DNA from: Todiramphus chloris collaris
Lineage: Eukaryota; Chordata; Aves; Coraciiformes; Alcedinidae
Assembly (NCBI GenBank): GCA_025345505.1
Contig: JANVCC010000076.1
Location: forward strand, 12,297,832 to 12,361,831
DNA length: 64,000 nt
Reading direction: 5' to 3'
Shown here in pieces: positions 1-12,035 of this stretch (positions within the stretch are counted from its first letter, which is position 1; every line of letters starts with the position of its first letter). The position numbers were made by a program, and so were the translations under genes. The notes under the pieces are model-generated. The model was given only the letters and a program-made list of their open reading frames with translations, was not told the origin of the DNA and did no database searches.

Positions 1-194
1 CAAGTTTCCTGATTGCTAAACAGACATTAAAAAAAAAACCAAAACAAAAACAAACAAACAAAAATCCCCACCACTCTCCAGCCAATCTGTATTTATCCTA
101 TGCAGTTATATACAGACTGTGAAGTTTTTAGAAACTGATAAATTCTAAGTGTATAGGGGAACCTAAACTTTCAGAAGACAGATGACAGATCCAT

Positions 195-1316
195 CTTCTC
201 CTGATCTCCAAGCTGGTGAAATATGGGCTTGATGGGTAGACAATTCAGTGGATAAAGAACTGGCTTGATGGCTGATCCCAAAGAGTGGTTGTCAATGGAT
301 CGCTATCCAAGTGGAGACCAGTGACAAGTGGTCAAGATCCTCAAGGATCAGTACTAGGACCAGTCTTGTTTAACATCTTCATCAGTGACATGGACAGTGG
401 CACTGAGTGCACCCTCAGCAAGTTTGCTGATGACACCAAGCTGTGTGGGGTGGCTGACACGCTGGAGGGAAGGGATCCATCCAGAGGGACCTCAACAGGC
501 TGGAGAGGTGGGCCCATGACAACCTCATGAAGTTCAACAAGGCCAAATGCAAGGTCCTCCATCTGGGTCGGAGCAATCCCAAGCACCAGTATAGGCTGGG
601 CAGTGACTGGCTTGAGAGCAGCCCTGAAGAAAAGTACTTGGGAGTGCTGGTGGGTGAGAAACTCACCATGAGCCATCAGTTGCTCTTGCAGCCCAGAAAG
701 CCAATCGTATCCTGGGCTGCATCAAGAGAAGCGTGGCCAGCAGGTCAAGGGAGGGGATTCTCCCCCTCTACTCCACTCTCATGAGACCTCACCTGGAGCA
801 CTGCGTCCAGTTCTGGAGCCCCTGTTACAGGAAGGGTATGGATGTGCTGGAACGTGTCCAGAGAAGGGCCACGAGGATGATCCGAGGGCTGGAGCCCCTC
901 TCCTATGTGGACAGACTGAGAGAGTTGGGGTTGTTCAGTCTGGAGAAGAGAAGGCTCTGGGGAGACCTTATTGTGGCCTTCCAGTACCTGAAGGGGGCCT
1001 ACAGGAAAGCTGGGGAGGGACTTTTTAGGCTGTCGGGCAGTGATAGGACTGGAGGGAATGGATTAAAACTAGAGATAGGTCAATTCAGGTTAGACATTTG
1101 AAGAATTTCTTCCCCATGAGTGTGGTGAGACACTGGGACAGGTTGCCCAGAGAGGTGGTGGAAGCCCCATCCTTGGAAGTTTTTAAGACCAGGCTGGATG
1201 GGACTCTGAGCAACCTGCTCTAGTTGTGTCCAGAGGTGTCCCTGCCCATGGCAGGGGGGTTGGAACTAGATGATCTTTAAGGTCCCTTCCTACCCTGACA
1301 ATTCTGTGATTCTCTG
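195..1316 (+). mobile_element. CR1 LINE, 5'-truncated, with intact 3' end
   Basis: Seen: broken reading frames still show the reverse transcriptase palm ([17 protein letters not shown] at about 339-389, FADD active-site motif near 424-435) and the C-terminal segments common to CR1 ([53 protein letters not shown]), followed by the 3' UTR and the terminal 'attctgtgattct' repeat near 1301-1313. Frame changes near 530 and 735 and an in-frame stop after LDI show it is dead. Truncation at the 5' end is usual for LINE insertions. It lies in intron 2, antisense to the cadherin gene. Confidence 0.95.
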
Positions 1317-3419
1317 AAGAAGCAATATATCCCCTCACACATGAGTCAGGTATGATATTAACTTAGGACATTAACTGTTTACAGCCCAGTTCTTGCTCTA
1401 GCTATTAAAATTTTTAAGTATCATCCCAACTGAGAAGGAACAAACTGCTTCTATTTCGAACTATATGGATATACTGCATCTACTTCAAAGCAAGCACAAC
1501 ATAGTTGCTATTCCAAAATATGGAGGCTGATTTAAACAAGTCTGTTGCTGACAGAAAATTACATTTGTCAAAACACGTGCTACAAGCAACAGAAAGACAC
1601 AGTTGTTCATTTTGGAATCCCTTTTCTCATATGTTCAATTGCTTTTAACTACTGTTGTGCTGTTTGATGCAACAATACCTCACAATTACAATGGCTTCTT
1701 TGGCAGAATCCTGAGAGCTGTAGCTGTGTGTCCCAGGGAACAATAAGGGGACATAAGAAAATGCTACGAAGTCAAAATAACCACAACTAATATTTTCCTT
1801 ATTTTCTCAGGATCAAATTTGTGTGAAAATATAAAGCTATTAGTACACCTCTTTATCATGTCTCAAAAAAAGAACAAAACCCAGAAATTATCCTGCCTTT
1901 GGTAGAACTCTTTAGTTGAATAAGTAGAAATGGTGCTGCTTTGAATAGATGTATTTCTTTGTCTTGATGATGAAAAATGCTTAAGAATCCATCAAGATTT
2001 CTATTACAGCATCCAACATTTTTGTCAGTGAACTGTGCTATCAAATGGTGTTTCAAACTAAACCGTGATATACAGAATCTCTGACATGAAGACATACTTA
2101 CTTTTTTTTTTTTTATTATTTGTTAAACTTGAAAGATATGTTGCCTCAAAATCATAACCTATCAAAACGGAGAGATATTGCCACTTATTTCAAAAGCCTC
2201 AACTTCTTCAGAAGCTTTGCCTGTGAGTGTTGAGTGCTTATCTCTATGCCTCATTTGCTTCAGGGTAAAAGACAAGGAAAACTGGACAAGCAGTGTGGTT
2301 TACCAGAAAGCAAGAGATGAACAACAAAGTATTTTTCTATGCAGAAAGGTAGTAAGAGAGTCATCAATACACCTGCCAATGGTGTATTGAACATCTTGCA
2401 ATGATTATGTAGCAGCTAAAAAACTGAAGACCTTGTAAAAGATACAAGGATGCTTCTTTTCATCTCCAGTTGACTAGCATTAAGCTAATAAGACTTTTAA
2501 TTGCCTCTCACAACCATCCAATGGCAGCCTTCAAATCATCATTAAGGGCAGTGAAGAACCTCACTGGGAAAAAACAAAACTAAGGCAGTCCACTCTACAA
2601 AGTGAAGACAGAAAAACCCCACACAAACCCAAACCTCTGGACGTTCAGTAATGTATACAGATGTGGTGTGTGGCACCTCTTAGACTGGTGTGTAAGGACA
2701 CAGGACAAAGAATGTCCTGCCTGTTGTCTGCAGTTGTTGAAACTTCTTGCCACACCGATGAAGAGTCAGTACACTGGCACATGTACTGTCTTACCTACAG
2801 GGATACTTGTTGCTGGAACTGGTCCATGCCTGGTAGAAGTTTTCACAAGCATAGGTCACCAAGTCTTTCCCAGCTTTTGAAGAAAACTGTATGGACCAGC
2901 TCCTCCCAGAACCAAGGCTGGACATACCTGAATGTCCCTCATTGTGCAGCAACCCCAAGATTGTCCAACTCAGATTTTGGCTTTGAAAGCCAAAACAACT
3001 CTTGCCTCTAAGCAGCAGACAGTACAGCTGGTACAGACAGAATTTAAATTAGCATTACTCCAATTAAATTTCTCTGGATTGTGACAGGCCATTACAGTTT
3101 ATTTCACTGGAAGAAAAGGAGAAGTGATGTGCATCATTAATGCAAATGAATAAACAAAATTAATTATGCATGATACATAGCAATAAAATGCGCCACCATA
3201 CAAGAGCAAAAACATGTGCTGTGCTGTTAAAAATAAAGTCTCCTGTATGAAAAAGAATTCATGTTAAGACTATTTAAGGCAGAGTACACAAAACAAGCAT
3301 AAAAGAAGCATAAATTTACGTGTATTAATTTACATATAGTAAATTTACATAGTAGTTTGGAGTCCCCCAATCAAATTGGGCAGAACACACAGTGGAGTGT
3401 CCATTTCAGTCATGTTGTA
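1317..3419. other. Intronic sequence, no gene seen
   Basis: AT-rich, no splice-flanked cadherin frame and no recognised repeat. A T run lies at about 2101-2114. A cluster of POU, forkhead and homeodomain-like motifs at 3138-3172 is discussed in the findings. Confidence 0.6.
3138..3172. promoter_or_regulatory. Cluster of octamer, forkhead-like and homeodomain core motifs
   Basis: Seen: ATGCAAAT at 3140-3147 (perfect POU octamer), TAAACAAA at 3151-3158 (forkhead-like), TTAATTA at 3160-3166 (homeodomain core palindrome) and ATGCAT at 3166-3171, packed into about 35 bases. A role as enhancer is inference; AT-rich introns produce such motifs by chance. Confidence 0.25.
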
Positions 3420-3519
3420 NNNNNNNNNNNNNNNNNNNNNNNNNNNNNNNNNNNNNNNNNNNNNNNNNNNNNNNNNNNNNNNNNNNNNNNNNNNNNNNNN
3501 NNNNNNNNNNNNNNNNNNN
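3420..3519. other. Assembly gap (100 N)
   Basis: Exactly 100 unknown bases, a conventional gap of unknown size. The right flank is poor-complexity A-rich sequence, the kind that breaks assemblies. Confidence 1.
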
Positions 3520-3720
3520 AAAGAAAAAAAAGGGGAGAAAAAAAGGAAAACAAAAAAAAAAAGAAAGAAAAAAAAGAAAAAAAAAACCACACTGAACCAA
3601 CAACTCCCCCCCAAAAAAAAACAACCAACCAATCACACAAACACAAAAAAAATCCCCAAACTAAACAGAAGAATTAAAACATATCAAACCTAATTTGCAC
3701 ATATTAATAAAAAAAAAATA
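3520..3720. repeat. A-rich low-complexity tract
   Basis: Long A and AAG/CAAA runs with short C runs immediately right of the gap. Lysine-rich frames across it are artefacts of the A content. Base accuracy near the gap may be low. Confidence 0.85.
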
Positions 3721-6700
3721 AAATTCTCTCTCAAGTGCTCGTGGTTCCCCATGCAATATAGCCTCATCGTTTTATTTTTTTCCAGAGAGAGAAAAAACCC
3801 TACAATTTCAACACCATTCCAAGAATTCTTCAGCCAACTGTAAATTCAAAACCTCTCCAAATGCCTATTGAAAATGTTTCTGATCTGTGACAAGGGCATA
3901 AACACAGTTGTTGTGACTAAGGGGTCTGAACAGAGGTGGTTGTCCCAGGCTGAGCCAGCCCGTGAATCTCAGGAGGGTCACCCTCTCTACTGGAAGAGCT
4001 GTCAGTCTGCCACGGTTCAGACAGAGACCCAAGGAGAAGGCTAGATGCAGAAGCTGTTGGATTCAGTGCAAACACCTTGCTATAAACCTAGCCACATTAT
4101 TTCTTAAAGATTTCAAGGAGGACTACAAAATAGGTATGTGAAATATGTGACTTCGGGACTAAAACCGGGGCTGCCAACGGAAAAGGCTAATGCAAATATT
4201 CTGACCAGTCTTGCCATGTAACCAGTGAGAATACTCCCACAAGCTCTCACGAATGTTTATTTAACACCAGTTTAACAAAATCTCTTTTCCACTTGGCTCT
4301 TCACAGGCTCTTGTGTGCTACATAATGCGTAAAAGCCATGACTGACGAGCTCCAAAACAATGTAATGGAGTAGGCATGAGCAGGTGGATGAAATCGATAG
4401 TTTAGCTGCAAAATAAACTGAGCACCACCTGGCATATACTTTCTTTTCCTCCTCATTTCTAATTAACTCTGGTTAATTTTTTTTTTTTTTTCCCCTTTTC
4501 ATCTCTCTCCCCCTGCTTTGTCAACAGTGTCCCTTCACTCTTCTTCTGTCTTTTCTGTACACATTTCTCCCCTGATCACAGCCTCTGCTTTGAACTCCAC
4601 ACTTAATGTCTATAATCCATCAAAATCAGCAGTGGAATGCCAGGACATAAAGTAACCTACTATAATTCTGCTGTAACGGTGGAGAGTGGCTCAGTGGAAG
4701 TTCAGGTATACTGAAAATTTGGAAAAGAGAATATTGAATTTAGGTGCTTTAGTATTTAGGTGTCAGATGAGCAAATTTTTCAAGGGAAATCAATGGGATC
4801 TACAAAGTGCTTATTTCCAGTAAAAAGATAAAGTTCTGCCTGTCACAGACAAGAATCCAAAATTGAACCCCTCTCCCCATTACTGAACTTCTGAAAACAA
4901 GATGTCTCTAAACAAAGACAAATGACAGAAAAAATTTAAAATGAAATACTCTATGGTTTCAATGCATTTTAACTTTTGATGTTAAGATTTGTTGCTAAAG
5001 AATTAATTTAATTAAAATCGCATCAAGCGTTTTTCATGTAAACCTGTTTTCTTTCACATTTTAAAAATAATCTTCTGGACCAGAGCAGGTATCTTAGAAA
5101 CTTGTCAGAATTTCACTGCTATTGCCCAGCTGTCATGTAGCAAGACTAATCTTGATATTCCAGGTATGTGTATGTGTTCTTTACATATACACAGCTTCAA
5201 AGCACGTGAATGAGATGAAAACTTAAGTGATGAGTATAGCAAAATACATCATTTTCTGCTGTTTTACACTGTAATACTGACTGCTTTATTTTTCAAGGCT
5301 TGGATATCTGTACTCAGGGGTATGCTGCAATATTTTGTCCAGAAAGGAATTTTGAAGACAGAAATCACAAATTAGAGAAATTCTAAAATGATCACATAGA
5401 CTGATTTCTGCTATAAAGATTACAGACATTGTCCTAATGAAAAGACTTACATCCTTAAATTATTAGTCATTCAAGTAAGAGGGAAGCAGGAAACAAACAT
5501 AGAAACACACATATATAACTGTTTCTCTTCAAAACAAATCTATGGGGAAGAAAAGGCATTACTGCTAAAGGTGCCCTGAATGCAAGAGAATGCTTTTGTA
5601 GCCTCTGAAATAAACATTGAATGGTGATAGCTGAAAAAACCAGCAGATGAATTGCTTAACTATCACACATATATCCAAATTCAACAGCACACTCTCAACT
5701 ACAACATTCTCAAGATGCAATAATTACTAACAAGAACCAACTGCATCTATTGGAGTTCTACTTGTGAATATGGAAATTGTAGTTCACTACAGTGAACTAC
5801 AGTGTACTGTAACAAAAAGCACATTTTAATGAAAAAGAGTATTTCTAGAACTGCACTTACAAAAATTTATATTAGATATGCTTGGGACAATATCTTAAAT
5901 GCAATGTTAATATTCAAAGTATGAAAGAAAGACTGCATAGCCTGAAATAATTTGAATTTCAATACTTTTCAGCTCAAATTATGCTTTAAAATGGGACCTG
6001 AGAAACATTTTTAAAAAGTGTTCTTATGTTAATTTTAACATTTGAAGCCAACCCGTAACCTTTTTCTTCAGCCTCTTCAAAGTTCACTACTAAAGCTGAA
6101 CAAAGTAAATAAAAGTACTGGTTGGTCTCCTTCTGGGCCTCTCACTTGCAAACTGCCTTTGGATACTTTCATAACAAGATGAACCCAGGAATTATTTTCT
6201 TCCAGTCGTTTTCAAGAGTTGCACTACCAAAATTTTCTGGCAGCAGGCAGACCAAGTGTCCACACCCAGCCATCTCAACGTGTTCCCACCACAACAAATT
6301 TTGTCTCCTCACCCTCCTTGCCAAACACAGATCTGAACTGGAGTATTTCAGGCATGTGTAACTACCCTGCCCTCGCTGTACCATGAATCCACACTTCACG
6401 TGTCACAAGTGAGAAAACTTTCAGACATGCTGCTGCAGGGAGGTTGTGCCCAGATAGCTAGAGAGGCCAAGGAATTTATCCAGGAAGGTAACTGGCACCC
6501 ACAGTAGCCAGTCAGTTCTAGCACAAGTTATTGGCTTATTCCTGCTGCAGTCATTCTGAGGGAGCAGAGGTAACCCAGAGTCCATCAGTTCCAAAGGGAG
6601 GAGGAAGAGAGACTAACACATCCTAGAAAGGGTTTTCAACAACTTTTTTAGGAGTAACTGGAAATTTCACAGGCAATTTTATCAATCTGAGTCAAAATTT

Positions 6701-6864
6701 ACAGTTCGTGAAGTATCACTTTCTGCCTTTTGTGGGGGTTAGAAATTTTATTCAAATTAATGCGATTTTTACATACTCTTTATACTCTCATTTAAAAGTA
6801 TACAGCACATTCAAATTTGCAACTGCATTCACAAACCTGGCAGTATGGAAAAGGTAAAACTTAC
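3721..6864. other. Intronic sequence, no gene seen
   Basis: AT-rich, with a T run near 4478-4491. A perfect 11-base-arm palindrome lies at 5778-5801 and is listed separately. Short frames at 6122-6399 show no family resemblance. Confidence 0.6.
5778..5801. repeat. Perfect inverted repeat, 11-base arms, 2-base spacer
   Basis: TGTAGTTCACT-AC-AGTGAACTACA. It is followed at once by a second, smaller palindrome (TACAGT-GT-ACTGTA, about 5799-5812) sharing bases with it. AGTTCA and TGAACT are similar to nuclear receptor half-sites in everted arrangement, but no function can be shown. Confidence 0.7.
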
Positions 6865-7056
6865 CCCATCTGTAGCTTTTACTAAGAGATCATAAGTGGC
6901 TGGATCTCTTTCTCTGTCGATGTCTTGGGACACACATATCTGACCAGTATGTGGGTCAATCTGAAAGGCTTTGGATTTTTCATAATAATGAAATCCATCA
7001 TAAAGAAAATACTCAATTTCCCCAAACTGGTCAGCATCCGCATCAGTTGCTTTGAC
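6865..7056 (-). CDS. DCHS2: Dachsous-family cadherin, second coding exon (probably DCHS2)
   Basis: Seen: on the minus strand the exon is bounded by a TTTCCCTGCAG acceptor (last G at 7057) and a GGG|GTAAGT donor (6865/6864). It encodes 64 residues, phase 0 at both ends. It starts VKATDADAD, continuing EC6 directly from exon 1 (...GRCLLQ|VKATDAD), and carries FQIDPHTG, DIDRERDPATYDLLV and KATDG, typical of the second half of a cadherin repeat. Exons 1 and 2 give 676 residues. The same positions in DCHS1 read through in the same way, so no exon seems to be missing between them. The segment 'ICVSQDIDRE' matches what I recall of DCHS2 better than DCHS1; this is memory, not a search. Base composition is AT-rich, in sharp contrast to exon 1. 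The next exon, expected to begin with a Gly codon, is not visible in 1-6864. Confidence 0.9.
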
Positions 7057-7689
7057 CTGCAGGGAAACAATAGAGATCAAAAACAAAGCCAGTGAAACTA
7101 TTACTCATTCATTCAAAAAATCACAGATACTTTGTTTTAAAGTTATCTGTTTGTGTTGTAAAAGCCAATATGCATACACATAATAAATACAAACACACTC
7201 CGCTACCTAAGCTCTCTGCAGTTTGTAAAATAATGACTCAGCACTGACAGTATAATTATTGCAAAAAGCACATAAGATCAATTAGAGCAGTTCGCACATC
7301 ACTTACCTGTCAATAATTATCTCAGTCAAGTAGATTTCCCATGACTGCAAAAGCCTCACATATCAAGTCAAGTCAGCAGGCTGTATCTCAAGCTACTTTC
7401 CCTTCGTGTTATTTTTACCAATATAGGTAGGTCTTAAAAAAACCACATCACACATAGATCTTTAACTGAATGTGTCATTAAGACACTAACTAGTCTGGGA
7501 AGCATAAAAATAAACATCTGAAAACATCATCTGATTTTAAATTCTAATGAAGAACATACTTGAAAGATTTTTTTCTAACACTAAGATTTTTCTTTGTACA
7601 CACATAGGGGGAGACAGAAATCAACATACCCTTGAAAATATTTTAATAAATTCTTACTATAGCAATATATTTTATCAATACCATATACA

Positions 7690-8070
7690 TGTGCCTTGCA
7701 TGAGGAGAGGCTGAGGGATCAGGACTTGTTGAGGCTGGAGAAGGTTTGGGGATGATTAAATAGCTGCCCTCCTGTTCCCAAGCAGAGGTTACTGAAAAGA
7801 CAATGCTGTTCTCAGGAGCAAGGCAGGAGATGGGGAAACAGTGGTCACAAGCTGAAGCTGGAGAGGTACTGGCTGAACCCAAAGCACTATTGTCATGGCA
7901 AAGATTCAGCAATAGAAGAGGCTCACTGCCTTGAAGGGCTGGGGTCTCCTTCCTTGGAGTTTCGAGACCCAAGCAGACACATCCCTGCACAGTCGGGGCT
8001 GTGCCAGAGACCTCCCACCACCCCCTCCATCCCCCGTGGGGCCAAGGAATAAACACTGCCTGACTGTGTG
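7690..8070 (+). mobile_element. Diverged CR1-like LINE fragment
   Basis: Seen: 'gaggagaggctgagggatca' and the following bases (from about 7699) match the CR1 segment encoding the [12 protein letters not shown] region, and 'ccttccttggagtttcgaga' (about 7949-7968) matches the CR1 segment just before the 3' UTR. It is much more diverged than the copies at 195 and 25413, with internal deletions. The 3' tail repeat is not seen. It lies antisense to the cadherin gene, about 630 bases inside intron 1 from exon 2. Confidence 0.6.
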
Positions 8071-10242
8071 AGCACCGTGACAAAATTGTGCTGCTTCACC
8101 AGCCACCAAATGCCACAGGATGCTCAAGTGTGAAACTCTTGCTCAGTAAACAGAATAGTTTTATATATTGCACCTTCAATTTTATTGCCTTAAAATCTCT
8201 GATGACAAAATGTTTTGTGCTGAGTTTGGCTCTTCTCTAGCATGTTCCATTGTGAAAGCTTTCACTTAAATTTACAGACCTCTTGGAAGAAAGTAATTTA
8301 TAAAATATATATACACTATTTTTAGTTCTCCAATTTGCCATTATTGGAGATACTGTTTGTTTCATTTTCTAGTTATTCTTTGAAGATGATAAATCCTGTG
8401 TTTTTTTCCATCAGCTTATGTATGCCTGGATGCCTGTAGACCTTAATGGAGCTTTGGAAACATTACTAGTGCAAAGCCTGAGAGTTGGAACTGGTGGGAA
8501 TCCCCAGAGAAGACCTGTGCTGGCCATTGCCTACACCTGACCCAGACTGGTAAGTAAGATAAGACCCGCAGCATCAACCACAGACAGAGCAGAAGTGGAG
8601 GTCTGCACATGACAGCTCACAGAGGTGAACATCTGGCATGCTTTTAGGCATTGTTTCAAAAAAGACCAAGCAGGATGGGCCAGGAACTATTCCTAGCAAT
8701 GTTTGGATGAGGTTTTCTTGTTTTGGGGATGTAAATGAATTTAGCTGCACAGACACAAGCTGTGCAGGGTCATTTGGCCTTATGGCCCCAAAACATCCTT
8801 TGACTGGTTCTCCCACTAGTTACAAACATGGCCTTAAAGGCCAGTCAGTGCCTTCATCACACGCTCACTTCTTTGCCCGCAGAGGAATTGTTTTGGCATT
8901 AAGATACTGAATTGGGACTGACTTAAAATCCAATGAGTAAAAAAACAGCTTGGGAAGACTGAAAAGCATAGAAGTGTTGGGAAAGGGAAAACATGTAAAG
9001 GTAAATTATAAAGCTAAAACTTCCTCTATATCAGTTACTTCTATCAGAATTTTGAAATGACAGCCCAAAAGATTACATTTGTTATTTCTACTTTTTTTTT
9101 TTTCTCCTCTTGTTGCAGTTGTTTGTTTTTAAGCACCCTGTGGACTTGTCCACTTCTTCATGGGACACTCCAAATGTGCTGTGTTTCAGAAGAGGTATCA
9201 CTGTGACTGTAATTGCATCACATACTCCAATGCATCTTTCCACACCTGAAACAGTTTCTCCCAGCACTGAAGGCCATTATACCAGAGTTTCTGGTACTGC
9301 AAACAGAGAGTTCCTCCAAGGAAGCCCTGTGCTCACAGTCCTTCATGCCCCTTTGATTTCCTTGCAGTTTGCATCTCCCATGGCTACAGCACTGGGTGTA
9401 ACATGTGGCCACTCCTGACCCCATTCCAGCCACTTGTTCTGGGTTAGTTCAAGGCAAAGCTCACACTCAGCTTCAGCAGTACAAAGATCTGTCTCTAAAA
9501 ATGCTTTACAGCTGTAGATAAATCAAGTCTACAATACACATGCTCACCAGCATTGTACTTTGTTATTTCTATCATATACAATAATAAAACATAAGTTTAG
9601 TGTGCTCTTGGTACTCTGCCACTCTGATGCTATGGAAAACTAATTCACTTAACCCTTATAAAAAAAAGTATTGCAATGTATTTCTTGGGCCTGAAATCTA
9701 ATGCAGGTGACAACACTGAAAAGCTCTGCCTCCCTGTGCCTGCACAGAGTTACACATGTAAATGTTAACATTTAAGTCTGCAGCTGAACATGGACGAAAT
9801 TCAAAGGCATTGTCAGAAGTTTAGCCCATTATGTTCAGTGACTATTTTTTCTTTCTTGTAAATTATGCAGTCCTCAGACTTCAACTAGTACATGCAAATG
9901 CATAATGAATGACAAATTTAAATAAAACTGCTTCAGTTCAAAGCAATATAAATTTGAAGGTCTAACTGTGATCAACTTCAATGACTTTAATAGTCTCTCA
10001 GGGAGCAGAACTAAGTGGCATCAGTTTTTGTATTTATAAAAATATGATCTTTCTCCCTGCACAAGTCCCTCACATCCATTCAATTTCCACCCACTTCATA
10101 GTCTTTTTTTTAACCACTCACCGTGTAACTTCTGATCTCGAGAGGGAAGAATCTGGAATTAAAATCAAATTAAAAATTCCCTGTAGCAGACAGAGCTGTG
10201 GTTGAATGGCACTACACCTGCGGTCAGGGGAGCAACTAAACT
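8071..10242. other. Intronic sequence, no gene seen
   Basis: Short open frames (8574-8910, 9110-9433) have no recognisable domain. A pyrimidine tract followed by CAG at about 9091-9117 looks like a plus-strand splice acceptor, but no matching exon structure was evident. Confidence 0.55.
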
Positions 10243-10310
10243 GTTATCATAGAATCACAGAATCATTTAAGTTCAAAAAGACCCTCAAGATCACCAAGTC
10301 AATGCAAGCT
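10243..10310 (-). mobile_element. Short CR1 LINE 3'-end fragment
   Basis: Seen: 'atagaatcacagaatcattt' followed by 'aaagaccctcaagatcacc', the reverse complement of the avian CR1 3' UTR and tail. Only the last 65 bases or so are present, a very short 5'-truncated insertion. Confidence 0.75.
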
Positions 10311-11134
10311 GAGTTAGAAGAAGGAATCCAGTGAAAACATTCCAGCAGATTCAAGTTTTCTGATACAGTTAAGAGACCAAGCTACCAGATATTTTAGGAA
10401 TGAAAGCAGATGGTAGTCACTGTCCAAACCACACTGTGCTCGTACCAACACTATGGACTATTACAGCAGTTGAGTGTCTGAGAGCTGTGAATTACAGCAG
10501 TCCAAACAGGAGGAAATGAAGACAAAGGCAGGAATTTTCACAGTGGATTGATCAAGAGTGGTGTATGGTGGCAGTATCATGGACCTGAGAGAGCTGAAAG
10601 GATTTATATTCCTTGGGAGATGCAGGAAGCAAGAGAATATCAAATCTGTAACACCTCTGTTCTGACGAGCTCAATACGAGATTGGAATCTAAGAGAAAAA
10701 AAGGGGTTAAAAGGAAGGGTTACGCTCACAGGGCCTTTCTCATTCTTTCACTAAACAGGTTTTCAATACATTAAGTTGAAGACAGTTGTTATTAAGGTGT
10801 GTAGACTTCAGAATAAGTAACTGTAGGACAAACTGTTTCCCCAGGAAACGTTTTTAAAAGCCAACAAAAGTCATGGCCCGGATAGCTACTGGCCGGACTT
10901 CTGTCAGTCATACTTTCTGTAGCCTACATCCTGTAGAATGTGTGTTCACTGTAAAGACTGCAGATCTGTCAGAGAAAATTTATTCTGTCCTGTTGACACT
11001 AACAAAGAAGTAACAAATGGTCAGAATGCAGATGTCCTTTCAAGAGACTGAAAAAGGGGGACCTAGAGAAATGTTACGGAGGAGAATATAAAAAAGCTGC
11101 TCCATCTATGTGATGCTCAAACAGCTTTTTTTTT
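10311..11134. other. Intronic sequence, no gene seen
   Basis: No recognisable exon or repeat. A T run at about 11127-11136 marks the edge of the next CR1 fragment. Confidence 0.55.
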
Positions 11135-11136
11135 TT

Positions 11137-12035
11137 GGATTTCACTCTATTCCAGCCAGCATTTTACCCAGCAGCATGTAAGCCTGTCCAAGCCATGAGC
11201 AGCCAGTTTTTTCATGAGAATGCTGTGGTAAAGTGTTGAAAGCTTTATGGGAGTCAAGGTAGACAACATCCACAGTCTTTCCCTCAGCCACTAGACAGGT
11301 CATCTTGCCATAGAAGGAGATCCAGTTCATCAAGCAGGACCTGCTTTTCATAAACCCACGCTGACTGGGCCTGATTGCCTGGTTGTCCTGTATATGGTGC
11401 ATAATGGCACTTAAGATGACCTGCTCCATGACCATCCTTAGCACTGAGGTCAGGCTGCCAGGTATGTAGTTCTCTGGATCATCCTTCTGGCCTTTCCTGT
11501 AGATGGGCATCACATTTGCTAGTCTCCAGTCCACTGGGACCTCTGCAGTTAGCCAGGACTGCTGGTAAATGATGGAGAGAGACTTGGCGAGCACATCTGC
11601 CAACTCCTTCAGCACTCTTGGGTATAACCCATCTGGCCCCATTGCCTCGTGTATGTTTAAGGGGTGTAGCAGGTCACCAACTATTTCCTCTTGGATTGTG
11701 AAGGTCTCATTCTGCCACCCCTCTGCTGTCTTCCAGCTCAGGGGGGCTGGGTGTCTAGGGAACAACTAGTTCTACTGCTAAAGGCTGAGGCAAAGAAGGC
11801 ATTAAGCACCTCAGCACCTCATTTCTTCATCCCTTGTCACCATTACCCCCTGCATCCAATAAAGGATGGAGACTCTCCCTAGACCTCCTTTTGTTGTTAC
11901 TGTATTTATAGAAACATTTTTTATTGTCTTTAACAGCAGCAGCCAGGTTGAGTTCTAGTTGGGCTTTGGCTCTCCTAATTTTCTCCCTGCATAGCCTCAC
12001 TACATCTTTGTAGCCCTTGTGAGTCCTTGAAGTGT
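11137..12035 (-). mobile_element. CR1 LINE internal fragment (endonuclease-RT linker and N-terminal RT), 3' end missing
   Basis: Seen: reading down from 12035 on the minus strand, a degraded linker (KAQLELNLAAAVKDNKK, near 11970-11915), then a frame at 11765-11142 with QEEIVGDLLHPLNIHEAMGP, VPVDWRLANVMPIYRKG, RPSQRGFMKSRSC and VVYLDSHKAF (the catalytic Asp of RT motif A is kept), ending shortly after. The FADD motif, C-terminal RT and CR1 3' UTR are absent, unlike normal 5'-truncated LINE copies. The lost part may have been removed by deletion or by another insertion near the T run at 11127-11136. Confidence 0.92.

Larger units (their letters stand above)
1..6864 (-). other. DCHS2: Partial intron 2 of the Dachsous-family gene
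   Basis: Begins with the GTAAGT donor at 6864-6859 and runs off the window at base 1. No further cadherin exon is seen on the minus strand. It holds a CR1 copy, a 100-N gap and AT-rich single-copy-looking sequence. Confidence 0.8.

Noticed and set aside
341-676. Minus-strand frames inside the first CR1
   Set aside because: Antisense shadows of the reverse transcriptase sequence.
3345-3693. Lysine-, phenylalanine- and X-containing frames around the N gap
   Set aside because: They translate poly-A or poly-T and unknown bases.
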